Positions 34,010 through 44,770 of a stretch of 64,000 nucleotides of DNA are shown one piece after another. Source of the stretch: Camellia lanceoleosa (lineage: Eukaryota > Streptophyta > Magnoliopsida > Ericales > Theaceae); contig CM045761.1 of NCBI GenBank assembly GCA_025200525.1, forward strand, positions 58,615,438 through 58,679,437. Direction: 5' to 3'. Both the position numbers and the translations under genes were made by a program. The notes under the pieces were generated by a model, which did no database searches, had not been told where the DNA came from, and saw nothing but the letters and a program-made list of their open reading frames with translations. The stretch's first letter is position 1; every line of letters begins with the position of its first letter.

Positions 34010-34998
34010 ATGACAGAACTCGAGGAGATTGTGGTCATGACGCGTTGAGTCGAAACCGCCCTGAGAATGACTCTTGTTGATATGCCGCACCCGCCCAGGT
34101 CGCCCGCCGCACACCCAATCTGGGTCCCCCAACTATATCAGGCTCGTGAGCCTACCACATTTGAACTAATGGGGATGATCGGTGACCTCAAAGGTCTATG
34201 GCGCACCTTGCTTACGGATGTCGGCTCCACCACCGCACCGTATCGGAGCTTTGCACCTCAGGAGCCCCCGCTGTTGGGGCGAATTGTGATTGAATTGAGT
34301 CAACCAGAAATGGCCTCCAATTATGGCAACGACGCCCCAGTACCACCCCAACCCTCTCACCAGGCGGAGGCCATAGGAAGAGACTTGATGTAGGCCGAGC
34401 CGGACCCTATTGAACAACTGCTGTGGGCAGTAGAGGCTTTGAAAGCCGGGGGAATGAATAAGCAGCAGATATCCGTAGTTATGTCAAAAACTGTGGAGGA
34501 TGCCTTCCCCACCCTTACCGAGGCGATGCGATCAACAGAGAATCGGGACAGCCCGTCACGCCAAAAACAGCTTCTTCCGCCTCGGCCCTACATCCGGAAG
34601 AATCGAATCAAAAGCCGCACTGTGACCCATTTGCCAGTGCATCTAGCAGGAGTATTCAGGCTCCAAAGTACCTGCCCCGAGGGCGCAGGGCCTTCCATCC
34701 TCTTCACATGCCTTTGTCTAGGGCACTTCTAATTTTGGCCAAAAAGGGGCATCTTACACCCCTCGATCCTAGGCCGCTCCCTAAACCCCTTCCAGCAGGC
34801 CATGATGCCACTCAGTACTGCGCGTACCATCAACAGTCTGGCCATGCTACTGATAATTGCTTCCGCCTCCGTCATGAGGTACAGGATTTGATTGATAACA
34901 AGGTCATCCTCCCGCCTACCTCGGCCAAATCAGTCACTACAGAGTTCTTGGATTGTGAGGACACAGGTACCGAGGACACCGATACTGTTAGTATGTAA
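34010..34998 (+). pseudogene. Shattered gag-like frame, internal copy 1
   Basis: This corresponds to the open 338-codon frame of copy 2. Three overlapping frames are needed to cover it (34067-34393, 34439-34732, 34708-34998). The last contains the intact zinc knuckle CAYHQQSGHATDNC and LRHEVQDLIDNKVI. Most breaks are missing or altered CAG, CTG, CCG and GCC triplets, so the frame may be more intact in the genome than in this sequence. Confidence 0.75.
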
Positions 34999-36141
34999 TT
35001 GGGATTCAATTGCCTGCGGGCAATATCTGGCACATTTTTGGATATGGCGTTTGGCACGCATTTTTGAGCACACCGCGCTAATTTTGTAAATCCGGACTTG
35101 GGTGTCGAGTCAGTCTTTTTGTGTTTTGTCTTGAGTCTGTCTCATTGTTTTGAGTCAGTCCTTTTGCTTAAGGGTCTGTCTAATTGTAATGAGTCAGTCC
35201 CTCTTTTGTATAGAATACTAGGTGACTTCGGGGTTGTTGCCTCAGGCACCGTTTTGTTTTGTAAATTGCTTCTTTTTGTTTTCTTGGGTCCCCCTCCGCT
35301 GTGGAGCCAGTTCACACCTGGGAAACTTGAATGAAACAGTCGCGGCTACCGTGCTTCCATGTTTATTGATTATATTGGGCTAGGTGTGCCAGAAAATTCG
35401 AATGGGGTGACAACACATTCCGCCTGCTCTCTTGTGCCCTAAAAATCATTGCATCGACCTAAGTTTTTCAAAACTTTTTTCGAACACTGTGGTGAAAACG
35501 AAGAGGAAGGAATTCCTCGGGTTTTTGCAAAATTTTGATCACTTTGAGAGAAAGAGAGGCATGCTAAGCTGTTAATGGATGAAATCATGCTTGTCAGCGT
35601 GAGTACTGAGAAGGACCCTGGCCTGACCCAGACTGGTTCCACACTATCTTCAGCGCGAGCGATTTTATCGCCTCTTAAAAGAAAAAACTTTCAAAAACAA
35701 AATGTTTTGCGCAGACTTGTGAAGACATGTGTGGAATCGCTCTTGAGATTGTGCAGCTTCGGATCGCTCTCAGCCTCGAGACTTGAGTCCTTGCCTTCAA
35801 ACCTTGAACTTGCATTCAGAATGTTCAATGGTCAACCACAATGTGAGGCCTGTGTGGCGATTCAAAGCTTCCATGAATTAGAGGCAAGAAAGTCGGATCA
35901 AGAAGATCGAAGATCGAAGAAGCTTGCAAAGCTAGAATGCATACCCTTTGAACTAGGGCAAAAATATCAAATGTGCTCAAGAGCCAAGATAGATCTTTCG
36001 CAAATCAATACAATCGCTTCTCACGGATACGGAGGCTTCAATCTCAAAACCATTTGGCATGGACTTGTTACACTTTTCCCCTTTGAGAGGCTCGCTGGGC
36101 CGAAAACCCGGAAGGGCGACCCAGGCAAAAGTTAGAGCAAA
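34999..36141 (+). pseudogene. Deleted pol remnant, internal copy 1
   Basis: Noncoding sequence follows gag. At 35590-35650 comes a piece with STEKDPGLTQTGSTLS, which matches the segment just upstream of RT in D (GTEKDPCLV-IGSTLS). At 36030-36135 a piece matches the end of the integrase region of D (DNA ending GGGCGACCCAGGCAAAAGTT). Everything between, more than 3 kb in D, is gone and replaced by ~300 bp of unrecognised sequence. The same join is present in copy 2, so the deletion predates the array. Confidence 0.7.
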
Positions 36142-36290
36142 GAAAAAAACAAAAAAAAAAAGAAAAAAGAGAAAAAATTCAAAGATACCAAAAATGCAAA
36201 AAGAAAAGGAAAGAAAATGCAAAAAAAAAAGAAGAAGAAAAAGGAAAGAAAAGAATAGAAAAAAAAAGAAAAAGAAAGAAGAACAAAGCT
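36142..36290 (+). repeat. Poly-purine A/G tract, internal copy 1
   Basis: About 150 bp of AAAAAAGAAAAAAG-type sequence with almost no pyrimidine, placed just after the integrase-tail remnant. D has only a short A-rich stretch at this point, so the tract is an expansion specific to array A. Open frames across it (Lys/Arg-rich one way, Phe/Leu-rich the other) are low-complexity artefacts. Confidence 0.85.
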
Positions 36291-36382
36291 CGCAAGGTCG
36301 AAAACCTGCAACAGGCGCCTTGGCAAAAATTAGAGCCTGAAAATAGCGAAGGTTAAAATACCCGAGAGTACCTTAACCGGAA

Positions 36383-36419
36383 CTACGTAAGGCTTGATTC
36401 CCATGTTTGGGATACGTAG
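36383..36419 (+). ncRNA. Conserved 37 nt stem-loop, first position, internal copy 1
   Basis: CTACGTA and TACGTAG pair around a 23 nt loop, with a further TCCCA/TGGGA pair inside. The same structure occurs at 47199-47235 and, in D, at 22875-22911. Confidence 0.45.
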
Positions 36420-36691
36420 GCAACTTCATCCTGAAGTCCAGCCCCCAACGCTTTCATAGCGTCTCAGTCCATGTCATGGTTTTGGTCACTCGCCTCCTCC
36501 TAATCCGACATTTTGGTTACAACGGCTGGAATTGCGTGATCAACTTTCTCTTGAAGCCCAACCACCAACACCTCCCAGGTGATTGTGTCCATATATTGAT
36601 TCAGAACGTCTTCGTCTCCTCCGTGTCTGAGGGTCCGATCGTCATCAATAAGGAGTGATGCACAGCATGTCGCGGCATCATCCAAACAAGG

Positions 36692-36820
36692 GGCAACTTT
36701 CCGTTGCCACCCATTGCCATCCATGTCCAAAAGTTGCCCTAAGTTACCATTCAAACTAGGGGCAACTTTCCGTTGCCATATTCCCCCTTCAAGCAAGGGG
36801 CAATTTTCCATTGCCTCCGA
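36692..36820 (+). repeat. Three GGCAAC-TTTCC-GTTGCC hairpins, internal copy 1
   Basis: GGCAACTTTCCGTTGCC occurs at 36692-36708 and 36761-36777, and a variant GGCAATTTTCCATTGCC at about 36799-36815. In the variant both arms have changed together, so pairing is kept. Each is preceded by CAAACWAGG or CAAGCAAGG. The same trio is at about 47508-47632. Confidence 0.75.
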
Positions 36821-38185
36821 TCCGAGGTTGCATATCTCGAGGGTAAGTTTCATGCTCGTTGAGCATCGTTTGTTTGCAAAAATAGTTTTTGAAAAATTTT
36901 CGCTGAGGTTGACTTATTTTCTCAAAAACTGTTTCATTTTTAAAATTGGACCATGTTTGGACCCCAAAAGGAGAATTTTCAGTGCTCACAGCCTGATTCG
37001 CATGATTTTCAAATCAAAAATTGAATAAGTGTGTTAATCCAACTCTCATTTTGATCAAAACTGTTTTAAGGAGAAAACAAAAAAAATGGTCAAAATAACG
37101 AACTAGGGGCACAGTTGAGCCAGGTGTCCTGTCCCCCCCCACCACCAGCATGCACTCGCCAGAAAGGCACCCCCATCTACCAGAAGAAATAGCCGCGAGC
37201 TAGTCGTGTCGGGCATGAACCGCAACTTCCTATTCATCTGTCATTCACCTCGGGGGTGCAAAATGAGAGAATAAAGAATAGAGAGGAGTAAGTTGAGAGA
37301 AAAGTGAGAGAAGGGTTTATGAGAGAAAAACCGAGCCTGAGGGTCGAGTGATGTGAGAGTCACACAAATCAGAAGGGGTGGGAAACCTACCCGGAGGAAT
37401 TGGCTCCTCAAGTCTGAGGTCTTTTATTATAAAACATGTCCGTGTGTCGTGTCTTTTGACTTATCAGTCTCAATGTTGGCTTTGAGTCTTTTCCGAATGT
37501 GTCTTGTTGTGCTAGGTCGTGTGCCTTTTGTTTCTTCGTTTGAGTCTGTCTCGTCGTGTCCTGTGGTAGGCTCGATACCCCGGTTGAAAACCCATCCTCT
37601 TCCAAAAGGCAATTGCTCGTGCTCAGAATGCTGTGCCGTTCTCTACATCCGTGCAAAGCAAGAAAAGGAAATGGAAGATTTGAGGCATCCGAGGGTGTTT
37701 CAACTGCAAATGTCGATTTGTGATCCGTCTTGTCAGATTGGGTTATTCATTTAAGGTTTGCCGTGGGCAGAATGAACCGAGTATTGTATCGCAGGCCGTA
37801 TGTAGCCCCAATCCTCAGCAGAGTATGGGCTGTATGTTCGGATTGAGCAATGGTTTGTATGAGCTGTTTTGCTGCTTAGTTGGTTGGTTATTTGATTATC
37901 ACAGTGCAAGTGTTCAATTGTCAGATACAAATCAATATCATTTACATTTGAGGTGTAGTATGATGCAATGCGATGCAAAGTATGAAATGTGCAGGTATAC
38001 GCAGACATACAGATATAACACTCTTTTAGACAAAAAGTTTGTTTTATATATAATCTTTTTTCATTGCATCTCGAGGCACGTACGCCTCGTTTTGCACTTC
38101 ATTTTCCATCTTTTGAGACACGCACGTCTCATGCGCGTCTCATTTGCATCGCATGCACTTGAGTACTGTGTAACAGTTGCCCCCC
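36821..38185 (+). other. 3' untranslated region, internal copy 1
   Basis: No gene is seen. The part at 36900-36990 matches the D sequence just before its antisense DUF7745-like frame, and CCTGTCCCCCCCC at 37130 follows. The antisense frames that D carries at this point are absent. Around 37430-37560 is a run of GTGTC-T words (CGTGTGTCGTGTCTTTTG, TCGTGTCCTGTGG). Confidence 0.55.
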
Positions 38186-38454
38186 GGTCTGGCGAGACCT
38201 TAAACACGCACGGTCTAGGAGACCTTAAATCCTCGGGAGGTGAAAGATCTCCGGTGCATTAAGGTGTGCACCTCATTGCATTTGGCATGCATTCCATCGC
38301 ATTGTTTCGCGCACCTCATCGGTTGCCCCCCTAGGTCCGGCGAGACCTTAAACCCGCTCATTTGCATTATCATGCATCTCAAAAGCCGCGCGTTGGCGCG
38401 CATCTGAAAAACATGCATTGTCATGCATACATTTGCATCCCGGTCTAGGAGACC
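38186..38454 (+). repeat. Four GGTCT-n-AGACC hairpins, internal copy 1
   Basis: GGTCTGGCGAGACC at 38186-38199, GGTCTAGGAGACC at 38212-38224, GGTCCGGCGAGACC at 38334-38347 and GGTCTAGGAGACC at 38442-38454, each followed by TTAAA. The same four lie at 49012-49278 in copy 2. Confidence 0.75.
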
Positions 38455-38779
38455 TTAAATCCTCTGAAGGTGCAATTCCTTTGGTGTTTGTCGTGCCCGA
38501 ACGACTTTCGGTGGTCTGGTAAAGCCACCCGTCTGTGTTTTCAGTGAGTTCCTAGGGCACCAATGGGGACGGTGAAAACTAGAGTTTGAATGGCTTATGC
38601 CTAGAACGCAAAGGTTCGGAATTTCCGAGACTAAAGTCTGGTTTGAATACCTGGGGATGTACCTCGGCTTGAAATCGTATGGAAGCCCCATAGGTTGGCG
38701 GCATGTTTACGCCGATTCGGATCTTGAACCAACCTAGTATATCACCCCGTTGGTAGAATAGGGAAAACTGCAATCGCAG

Positions 38780-39490
38780 CCATTGCATCACATTGCATTT
38801 ATCACGCATTTCATTGTAAATACTATTGCATATGTCATGCACTTTCAAAAATCCAAAATTCAAAAAAAAAAACATGCATTCCATGCATCATCAATTCTAT
38901 TGCATATGTCATACATTGTCATGCATTTTCAAAACAAAACAAACAAAAAAACCATGCATATGTCATGCATCATCCTCGTAGTGTAGCGCATATGTCATGC
39001 ATTTTCTGTAGATGTCCATTTCCATTGCATTATAGCTTGCATGCATTCCACTGCATCATCTTCCATCTATGGCTTGCGCCTTTCCTTGTTGAGCTTGGTC
39101 TGGTATGCGCCCTTACTTTTCACGTCGAAGCACAGTTCTGTATGCAGAAGTTCTGTGCTAGACATGGCTTGTATGCGTACATTCCCTTCCTAGGCAAGAC
39201 TGGGTCTGGCCCGCGTGCCATATCCATTGTACCTATTCCATCGCATGCATTCCACTGCATCATCTTCCATCCATGGCTTGCGCCTTTCCTTGTTGAGCTT
39301 GGTCTGGTATGTGCCTATACTTCTCATGTTGAAGCATAGTTCTGTTCGTGTATCGCGCCTACTCCACGTTGGTATGTTGGTCTGAGGTTGCGGCACCCTT
39401 TGCTGTGCTAGACATGGCTTGTACGCGTACATGCCTTTCCTAGGCAAAATACGGTTTGGCCCGCGTGCCATATCCATTGTATCCATTTCC
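38780..39490 (+). repeat. TGCAT-rich stretch and ~205-225 bp duplication, internal copy 1
   Basis: 38780-39060 is dense in TGCATATGTCATGCAT-like words. 39054-39235 and 39259-39485 are diverged direct copies sharing GGCTTGCGCCTTTCCTTGTT, CTAGACATGGCTTGTA and GCGTGCCATATCCATTG; the second copy has an extra ~45 bp. No coding sign. Confidence 0.75.
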
Positions 39491-40147
39491 ATTACATTGT
39501 AGTGTAATTGTTGCGTCCGGCATTAGGATCATTATTCTCACCCCAGCGGGTCGTTTCCCCACTTATGTCATTCCACTCAATACTTGTTCTTGCGTCGTCT
39601 GAAGTACTCATAGATCGACATCGTTCTATGGGAGACGGACTTGTCACCTCCATCAATCTATTTGACATATGTGTGGTTTGAACCGCTCGGTTTGAATCAT
39701 AATTCAATCGCCTGCGTAGTTCGCATTAGTTTTAATTGCACTACATTTTCATTTGCATTATTCATACATAGTTTTGTATATATTGCATATCATTCGTCAT
39801 TCGCATTGCATATGTCATGCATTTTGCTAACAATATTATACCTGTTAAGTTTGCTTTCTTTTCAGGCACGATATTGTATGTACGGTTCATTTATCACGGA
39901 AACCAAGCGAAAGCGACAGTATTGTATCCTCCGTGTGAGACGTTTTGAGAATTGCATAATTCTCTTACATCCTTTCTACATTGTAGTGTAGACTGTTGCA
40001 TGTTAGCTTATAACTGTCGCATGTATGCTTCATTACAGCTTTCTTTGCATGATCATAAGTTATGCTCGGCTTCTTGCATTTTCAGTTGCATTTTGCCCCT
40101 GCCTACGGGCGCATATCTTATCCTTGGCATGTGTGCCTGTGCTTGAA

Positions 40148-40180
40148 CTACGCTGGTTTGATTCCTAAAGGGATACGTAG
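40148..40180 (+). ncRNA. Conserved stem-loop, second position, internal copy 1
   Basis: CTACG and CGTAG enclose GGTTTGATTCC and GGGATA, the same core as the first-position hairpin, ~130 bp before the polypurine tract. A match lies at 63206-63241 in element E. Confidence 0.45.
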
Positions 40181-40300
40181 GCAGCTTGCGAGTTCAACCA
40201 TTTGTGCTTTGTATGTTTGTCTGAGTCTTCGGCCTTGTCAAAAATGGGTCGTCTCTGGGCTTTGACATTCACTCCCGTCATTGTTATGACTTTCGAGTTC

Positions 40301-40312
40301 TCAAGAGGGCAA
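40301..40312 (+). promoter_or_regulatory. Polypurine tract, internal copy 1
   Basis: The run reads TCAAGAGGGCAA directly before CTGTAG. Copy 2 and element E have AAAGAGGGGCAA, so this copy lost a few purines. Confidence 0.65.
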
Positions 40313-43300
40313 CTGTAGACACCCCATTTTTGACCGTCCTCAAGACTTGGACGTCACCGTTGGAACACTCGGTGATTATCCATGTTTGTGTTCGTTTGGA
40401 GTTCCCGGAGTTCTCGGCTGTGCGAGCCTTGCCTCAGGACCTCCGAACTCGACTGTTTGTGTTTGGTTTTGCACCAAACACTTGTGTTTTACCTTGGAAG
40501 GGCAGGGAATGCTTTGTGAGGCATCCCCACACACCACCGGCTGGGGCTAGAGGCCACCGGCTGGCTGTAGTTGTCACCGGCACTATATAGTGCCGGTCAG
40601 CACTATTTTGTGCCGGTCGGCACTATTTTTGGCGAAATGACCAATTTGCCCAGCCGACCACTGTGCACTTGCTTTCTGAGATATTTTCAGACAGCTGTGT
40701 GCAATTGTGTTCCCCTCCATACACGTGTATGGAGGGATGAGCTTGCTTAGTGGCCAAGCTTGTGAGCTTTTGGCCTATAAGAGGGAAAGCTCTTCCTCTT
40801 GGCTTAAGGTTGGCTTCTTGAGAGACTTAACCATTGTTAGAGAGAGCCAAGCTCTGGTTTTAGGGTTAAGATAGATACACATCCTATCTCTCCCTTTCTC
40901 TTTTGCTTTCTAGGTGTTTTAGTTCATATTATTGCACTAACACACCTAGTCTTCCACCTTTTCTTGGTATTCTTAAAAATCAGAGCTTATTATTGAAGTT
41001 CTTGACTGGTTTTGAGTCCAAAGAAGCTACAACATCAAGCTTTGTGAAGAGGACTATAAGGGTAAGAACTTAACCCCCTTTTTACCCCATTCTTGTAACC
41101 TATTTTTGCTTGCTTTAAAACAGTTTTTGTGCTTAGTGATTAACACATAAAATCTCTGTTTTTAAGTTCTCTTCATTGTTCATTAAGGGTGTTGTGAGGT
41201 TTGGGGAAGTTTGACCCCCTTTAGGCCTTGAAAAGGCCTCTTTTTGTGCTTGTTGGTTGAGATCCGAGATTTTGGTGATAGGATCTTTTCACCACCGAAA
41301 TCTTGAGGATTTCAGTGGTGAAGAGCATGCCTTGAAGTCTCAAGAAGGAGGGCCACCCCTCTCCTTCATGTCCTTGAAAAGGACAAATTTTGCTTCCTTA
41401 AGGAGTTCTATGCTTGAGTGTGTGTTGAGCTTGTTTGACTTGTTTTCTATGCTTATATTGCTATGATATAACATGTTTCCAAGTTGGTTTTGGTCTCCTA
41501 TACATGCTTAGTATAGTTGCCTTGTAATGCCCTTTTATGCCTTAACATGTCTAGGTTGTTTGCCCTATTTTCTAGCATGTTTTAAGCTTAGATTTGTGAA
41601 GCTTGTGCTTATTTTGCCATGACTTAGCTCTGTCCATGGCTATTTTGGCCAATCTTAGCATGAATTTGGTAGCCTCTTTGTATTTGGCTTGTTGGCCTCA
41701 AAAGCATGAATTTGTAGTATGACATGCTTGCTTTATTTTTGATGGTTGGAATCATCTAGCATGCCATTTCAGTCCTTCATACATGCTTGTTTGATTGCCT
41801 TGGTGGCCTTGTTAATGCTTTAAGAGCTTGTGTTAAGTGCTCTATGTTTAGGCCTTATTGCATGCCTTAGATTCCATGCTTCCTAGATGCCATCTAGGTG
41901 GTCATTTAGGCTTAGTTTTATGTGTTAAAACTTTGTCTTTAAGTGCTTGAATATTGCCATGTATGATTGTGCTAAGTGTGGTTTAATGCCCTATTGACTT
42001 GCTTTAAGCCTAGGCCATTTGCATGCTTTGTTTGGAATGCTCTATTGCATGATTTGGCATCATGTTTAACATGAATTTCAGAGCTTTAAATGCATGCTAT
42101 TAGTCCATGTTTGGCCTCTTTAAGTATGCATGAGAATTGCTTTGGTTTGCCTAAGTCTTGGGCCTTAACACTTGCATATGTGTGTGTGCATTTGGTCTCA
42201 TTTTCTAGGCATTTTGGCCACTGATCTTAGGCCTTTTAGGGTTGCCTAATTCATGTCTAAGTCCATTATTCCATTGGATTGCATGCTTGTATTATATGCT
42301 TGTTTGTATGCTTGCATAAATGCATCATATTGTCCATCTAGCATCCTAGATGACATGCTTAGGATTGCACCACATTAACATGCATACCAAGCCTCTTGAA
42401 GTGAGTTTGATAGAGGTTTGGTACCCCTTTTGTGCCTATGTGTTTTGCATGCATTTGAAAGTGAAGGTGCATTCTTGGTTCTTAGGGCCATCATGCATGG
42501 AAATGCGTGATTGGTGGTCCGGGAACCGAGGCACAACCTCCTTTGAGTCCAAAACATGATAAGGATTGTGTTTGATGCATAAATTGCTTGAATTGCCTTG
42601 CCATGCATAGTCTTGCCCTCTCTTTGTGAGTTGCGTGTTCTGCGAGAATTAAGTGCCTACGGCAGTATTTAGTGCCGACCGGCAGTGTATCAGTGGCCGA
42701 TAGCTTCATCTGCAGCCGGTGGTCAATCCCCGCAGCCGGTGGCCAAACCCCTCAGTCGGTGGTGATCTTCAGTGTATCTGGAAGGTTTCCCAGGATTTTG
42801 GCATCCTTCAGAGGAGGAGAGCAGAGAAAACAGGGGCAAATCATGCATGGTAGTGCGATTCCGAGCAAGTCCCGAAAGGCCGCATTTGAGCCCTCCCCCG
42901 AGGCATTTACTGCTTTAATTAGATTAATTATTTATTTAATTAATTTAGTCAATTTGTAATAATTAATTAGCTTGCGTAGTTAATTAATCTGTATTATTCT
43001 TTTGGTCCCTCCGAGCGAGGGCAAATTGTAATAAGGGTGTGTGGGTGTGTGTATGTCTTCCAACCCCCATTTCTTTCTCCCTTTTATTTACCTGCTTTGA
43101 TGGTAGATTAGGGCATACTTATCTTTAGCATACCTTATGCTATGCATGCGTGCATTCATGCATTTGTTTACATGCACCGGGCTCGGTACATCATACAAAC
43201 TGCATTGTATTTTCAATTCCTAATTGAATACGTGCTATGTGATAGCATTTCACATGCCATGTTTAGGGTAACCGAGCCTACTCTAGATTGCATCTATGCC

Positions 43301-44045
43301 TGTGTTGCATTAGCCACTTAACATGAACTAGGTCATGCATGTTTGCTAACTAGTTTTTTTTGTTTTGGCACGGAGTACGATGTAAGTATTTTACGCTTTA
43401 GCATATCGCATGCGTGTGAATGTTAACATGACAGTATGATTACCATGTGGCTAAGTGCTTATATGAGATAAACTGTTTGAATGCCTGTGGGTGGAGGTTG
43501 GATTGCCTGAGTTGGTACAACTCATTGAAATCCGTATTTTAGCCTACTTGCGAGTAGCAAAATCTAACACGTTTTTCGAGACAAAACGGATATGCAATGT
43601 TTATTTCCAAGTTAGGCGATCTAGTCTATACTTTTGTGTTGTGCGCATCACATAGTAATTCTAGATTAAATAACCGGAATAAGAACGCATAAAGTTTTCA
43701 AAATTGGATATCACGGTTAGTAGAGGCCGGTCTTCGGATCGGGCGAGAGGGGGTGCTCATAGCTGACCTTCCCCGATCGTACCCAAGCTCCCGAGCCAAG
43801 TCAACTTTGGTTATGACGGACATGTGGCCTTCGGCACCGAGTCAGGGTTTCCTAAATTTCCCATTTTAAAAAATATTTAGGTGGCGACTCTGTAATCTGG
43901 CAAAGCAGTCCATGTTTGGCACTTCTTTTCAAAAATCAGTTTTTCTCAAAACGATTTGCCAGAGTTGGACTCTTTGGTTCAGATTTAGAACCGTGACACA
44001 AATCGAGTCCGAACTGTAGAGTGAAGCCCACGGGCGCGTCTACAG
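40313..44045 (+). repeat. Array A LTR 2 (3733 bp), shared by both units
   Basis: It begins CTGTAGACACC after a polypurine tract and ends CGTCTACAG before a primer site, so it serves as the 3' LTR of copy 1 and the 5' LTR of copy 2. No target duplication separates the units at either edge: the left flank is the polypurine tract and the right flank the primer site. A TATA box is at 40775-40782. Confidence 0.95.
40775..40782 (+). promoter_or_regulatory. TATA box, array A LTR 2
   Basis: CTATAAGA in GGCCTATAAGAGGG at the same offset as in LTRs 1 and 3. Confidence 0.55.
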
Positions 44046-44049
44046 TTTC

Positions 44050-44067
44050 TGGCGACTCTGCTGGGGA
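44050..44067 (+). promoter_or_regulatory. Primer-binding site, internal copy 2
   Basis: TGGCGACTCTGCTGGGGA, four bases after the LTR. It pairs with the CCA end of plant tRNA-Arg (…CCCAG..GAGTCGCCA) with one or two mismatches. tRNA-Arg priming is typical of Tat/Ogre elements. Confidence 0.8.
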
Positions 44068-44089
44068 TTTTAGAGAGCTTGACTCGAAC

Positions 44090-44770
44090 TCGTGATATCC
44101 TGTTTTGATTTCATTTATGTGTCTCTTTGCATTGCATGTGCATTGGTGCGCCTAGGACACCGTGTTGGCCATCTGCTATTCCTGAGCGGTTTGCCGGAGG
44201 CTTGTCTTGTCAAGGCATGTCCATAAGGCTGACCGGTTGCGGGCTCTGCCAGCATGGGAACACAAACCCCGGTTTTACCGGGGCACCCTTTTTGACCATT
44301 CGACCTAGTGCATATCGAAATCCATAGTGACCATTCCAAACTAGGACAGGTTGCTTACCCGAAATAGGTTGTTTGAAACCGCTGCGTGCGTAGTGAAACC
44401 CTAGCTCCTGACAAAATAGGACAGGGAAACCCTACCCCAACATAGGGGTGTATTGGCTCTCATTTACTTGCTATGTGCTTTTAGAGTGTATCTCTACAGG
44501 AATGCATATACCAGTTTGCAAATTTGAATATCCGACCTGAGGGCACTAGTATCAGTGATTGTTGGGAATCAGTTATACCCGTGGGTATCAGTTCAGTTTC
44601 GAACAGTGAATCTGGGGAACAGTGATCAGCAGTATAGTGCCGTTGTTCGGCTGCACCCGTGTTTGATCTGTCTGGGGCTGAAATACCGTCTGTTTTCCGT
44701 TTCAGTTCAGAGATTCAGTGAGTTGATCCAGAACAGTTAGTGTCTTCTCCTTGCTGAGGCAGGACTGAAC
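44090..44770 (+). other. 5' leader, internal copy 2
   Basis: This is noncoding. It shares ordered blocks with the leaders of B (13731-13900) and D (56620-56470): GCATTGGTGCGC, GCCATCTGCTATTC, CGGTTTGCCGGAGGCTTG and GGTTGCGGGCTCTGCCA. Conservation across three element families suggests RNA-level function such as packaging. Confidence 0.65.

Noticed and set aside
36059..36340. Lys/Arg-rich and, opposite, Phe/Leu-rich frames (also 46774-47172 and 46809-47111)
   Set aside because: They are translations of a poly-A/G tract and not conserved proteins or real membrane segments.
40313..44045. Middle LTR as an independent solo LTR insertion
   Set aside because: Its flanks are a polypurine tract on the left and a primer site on the right, not a target duplication.
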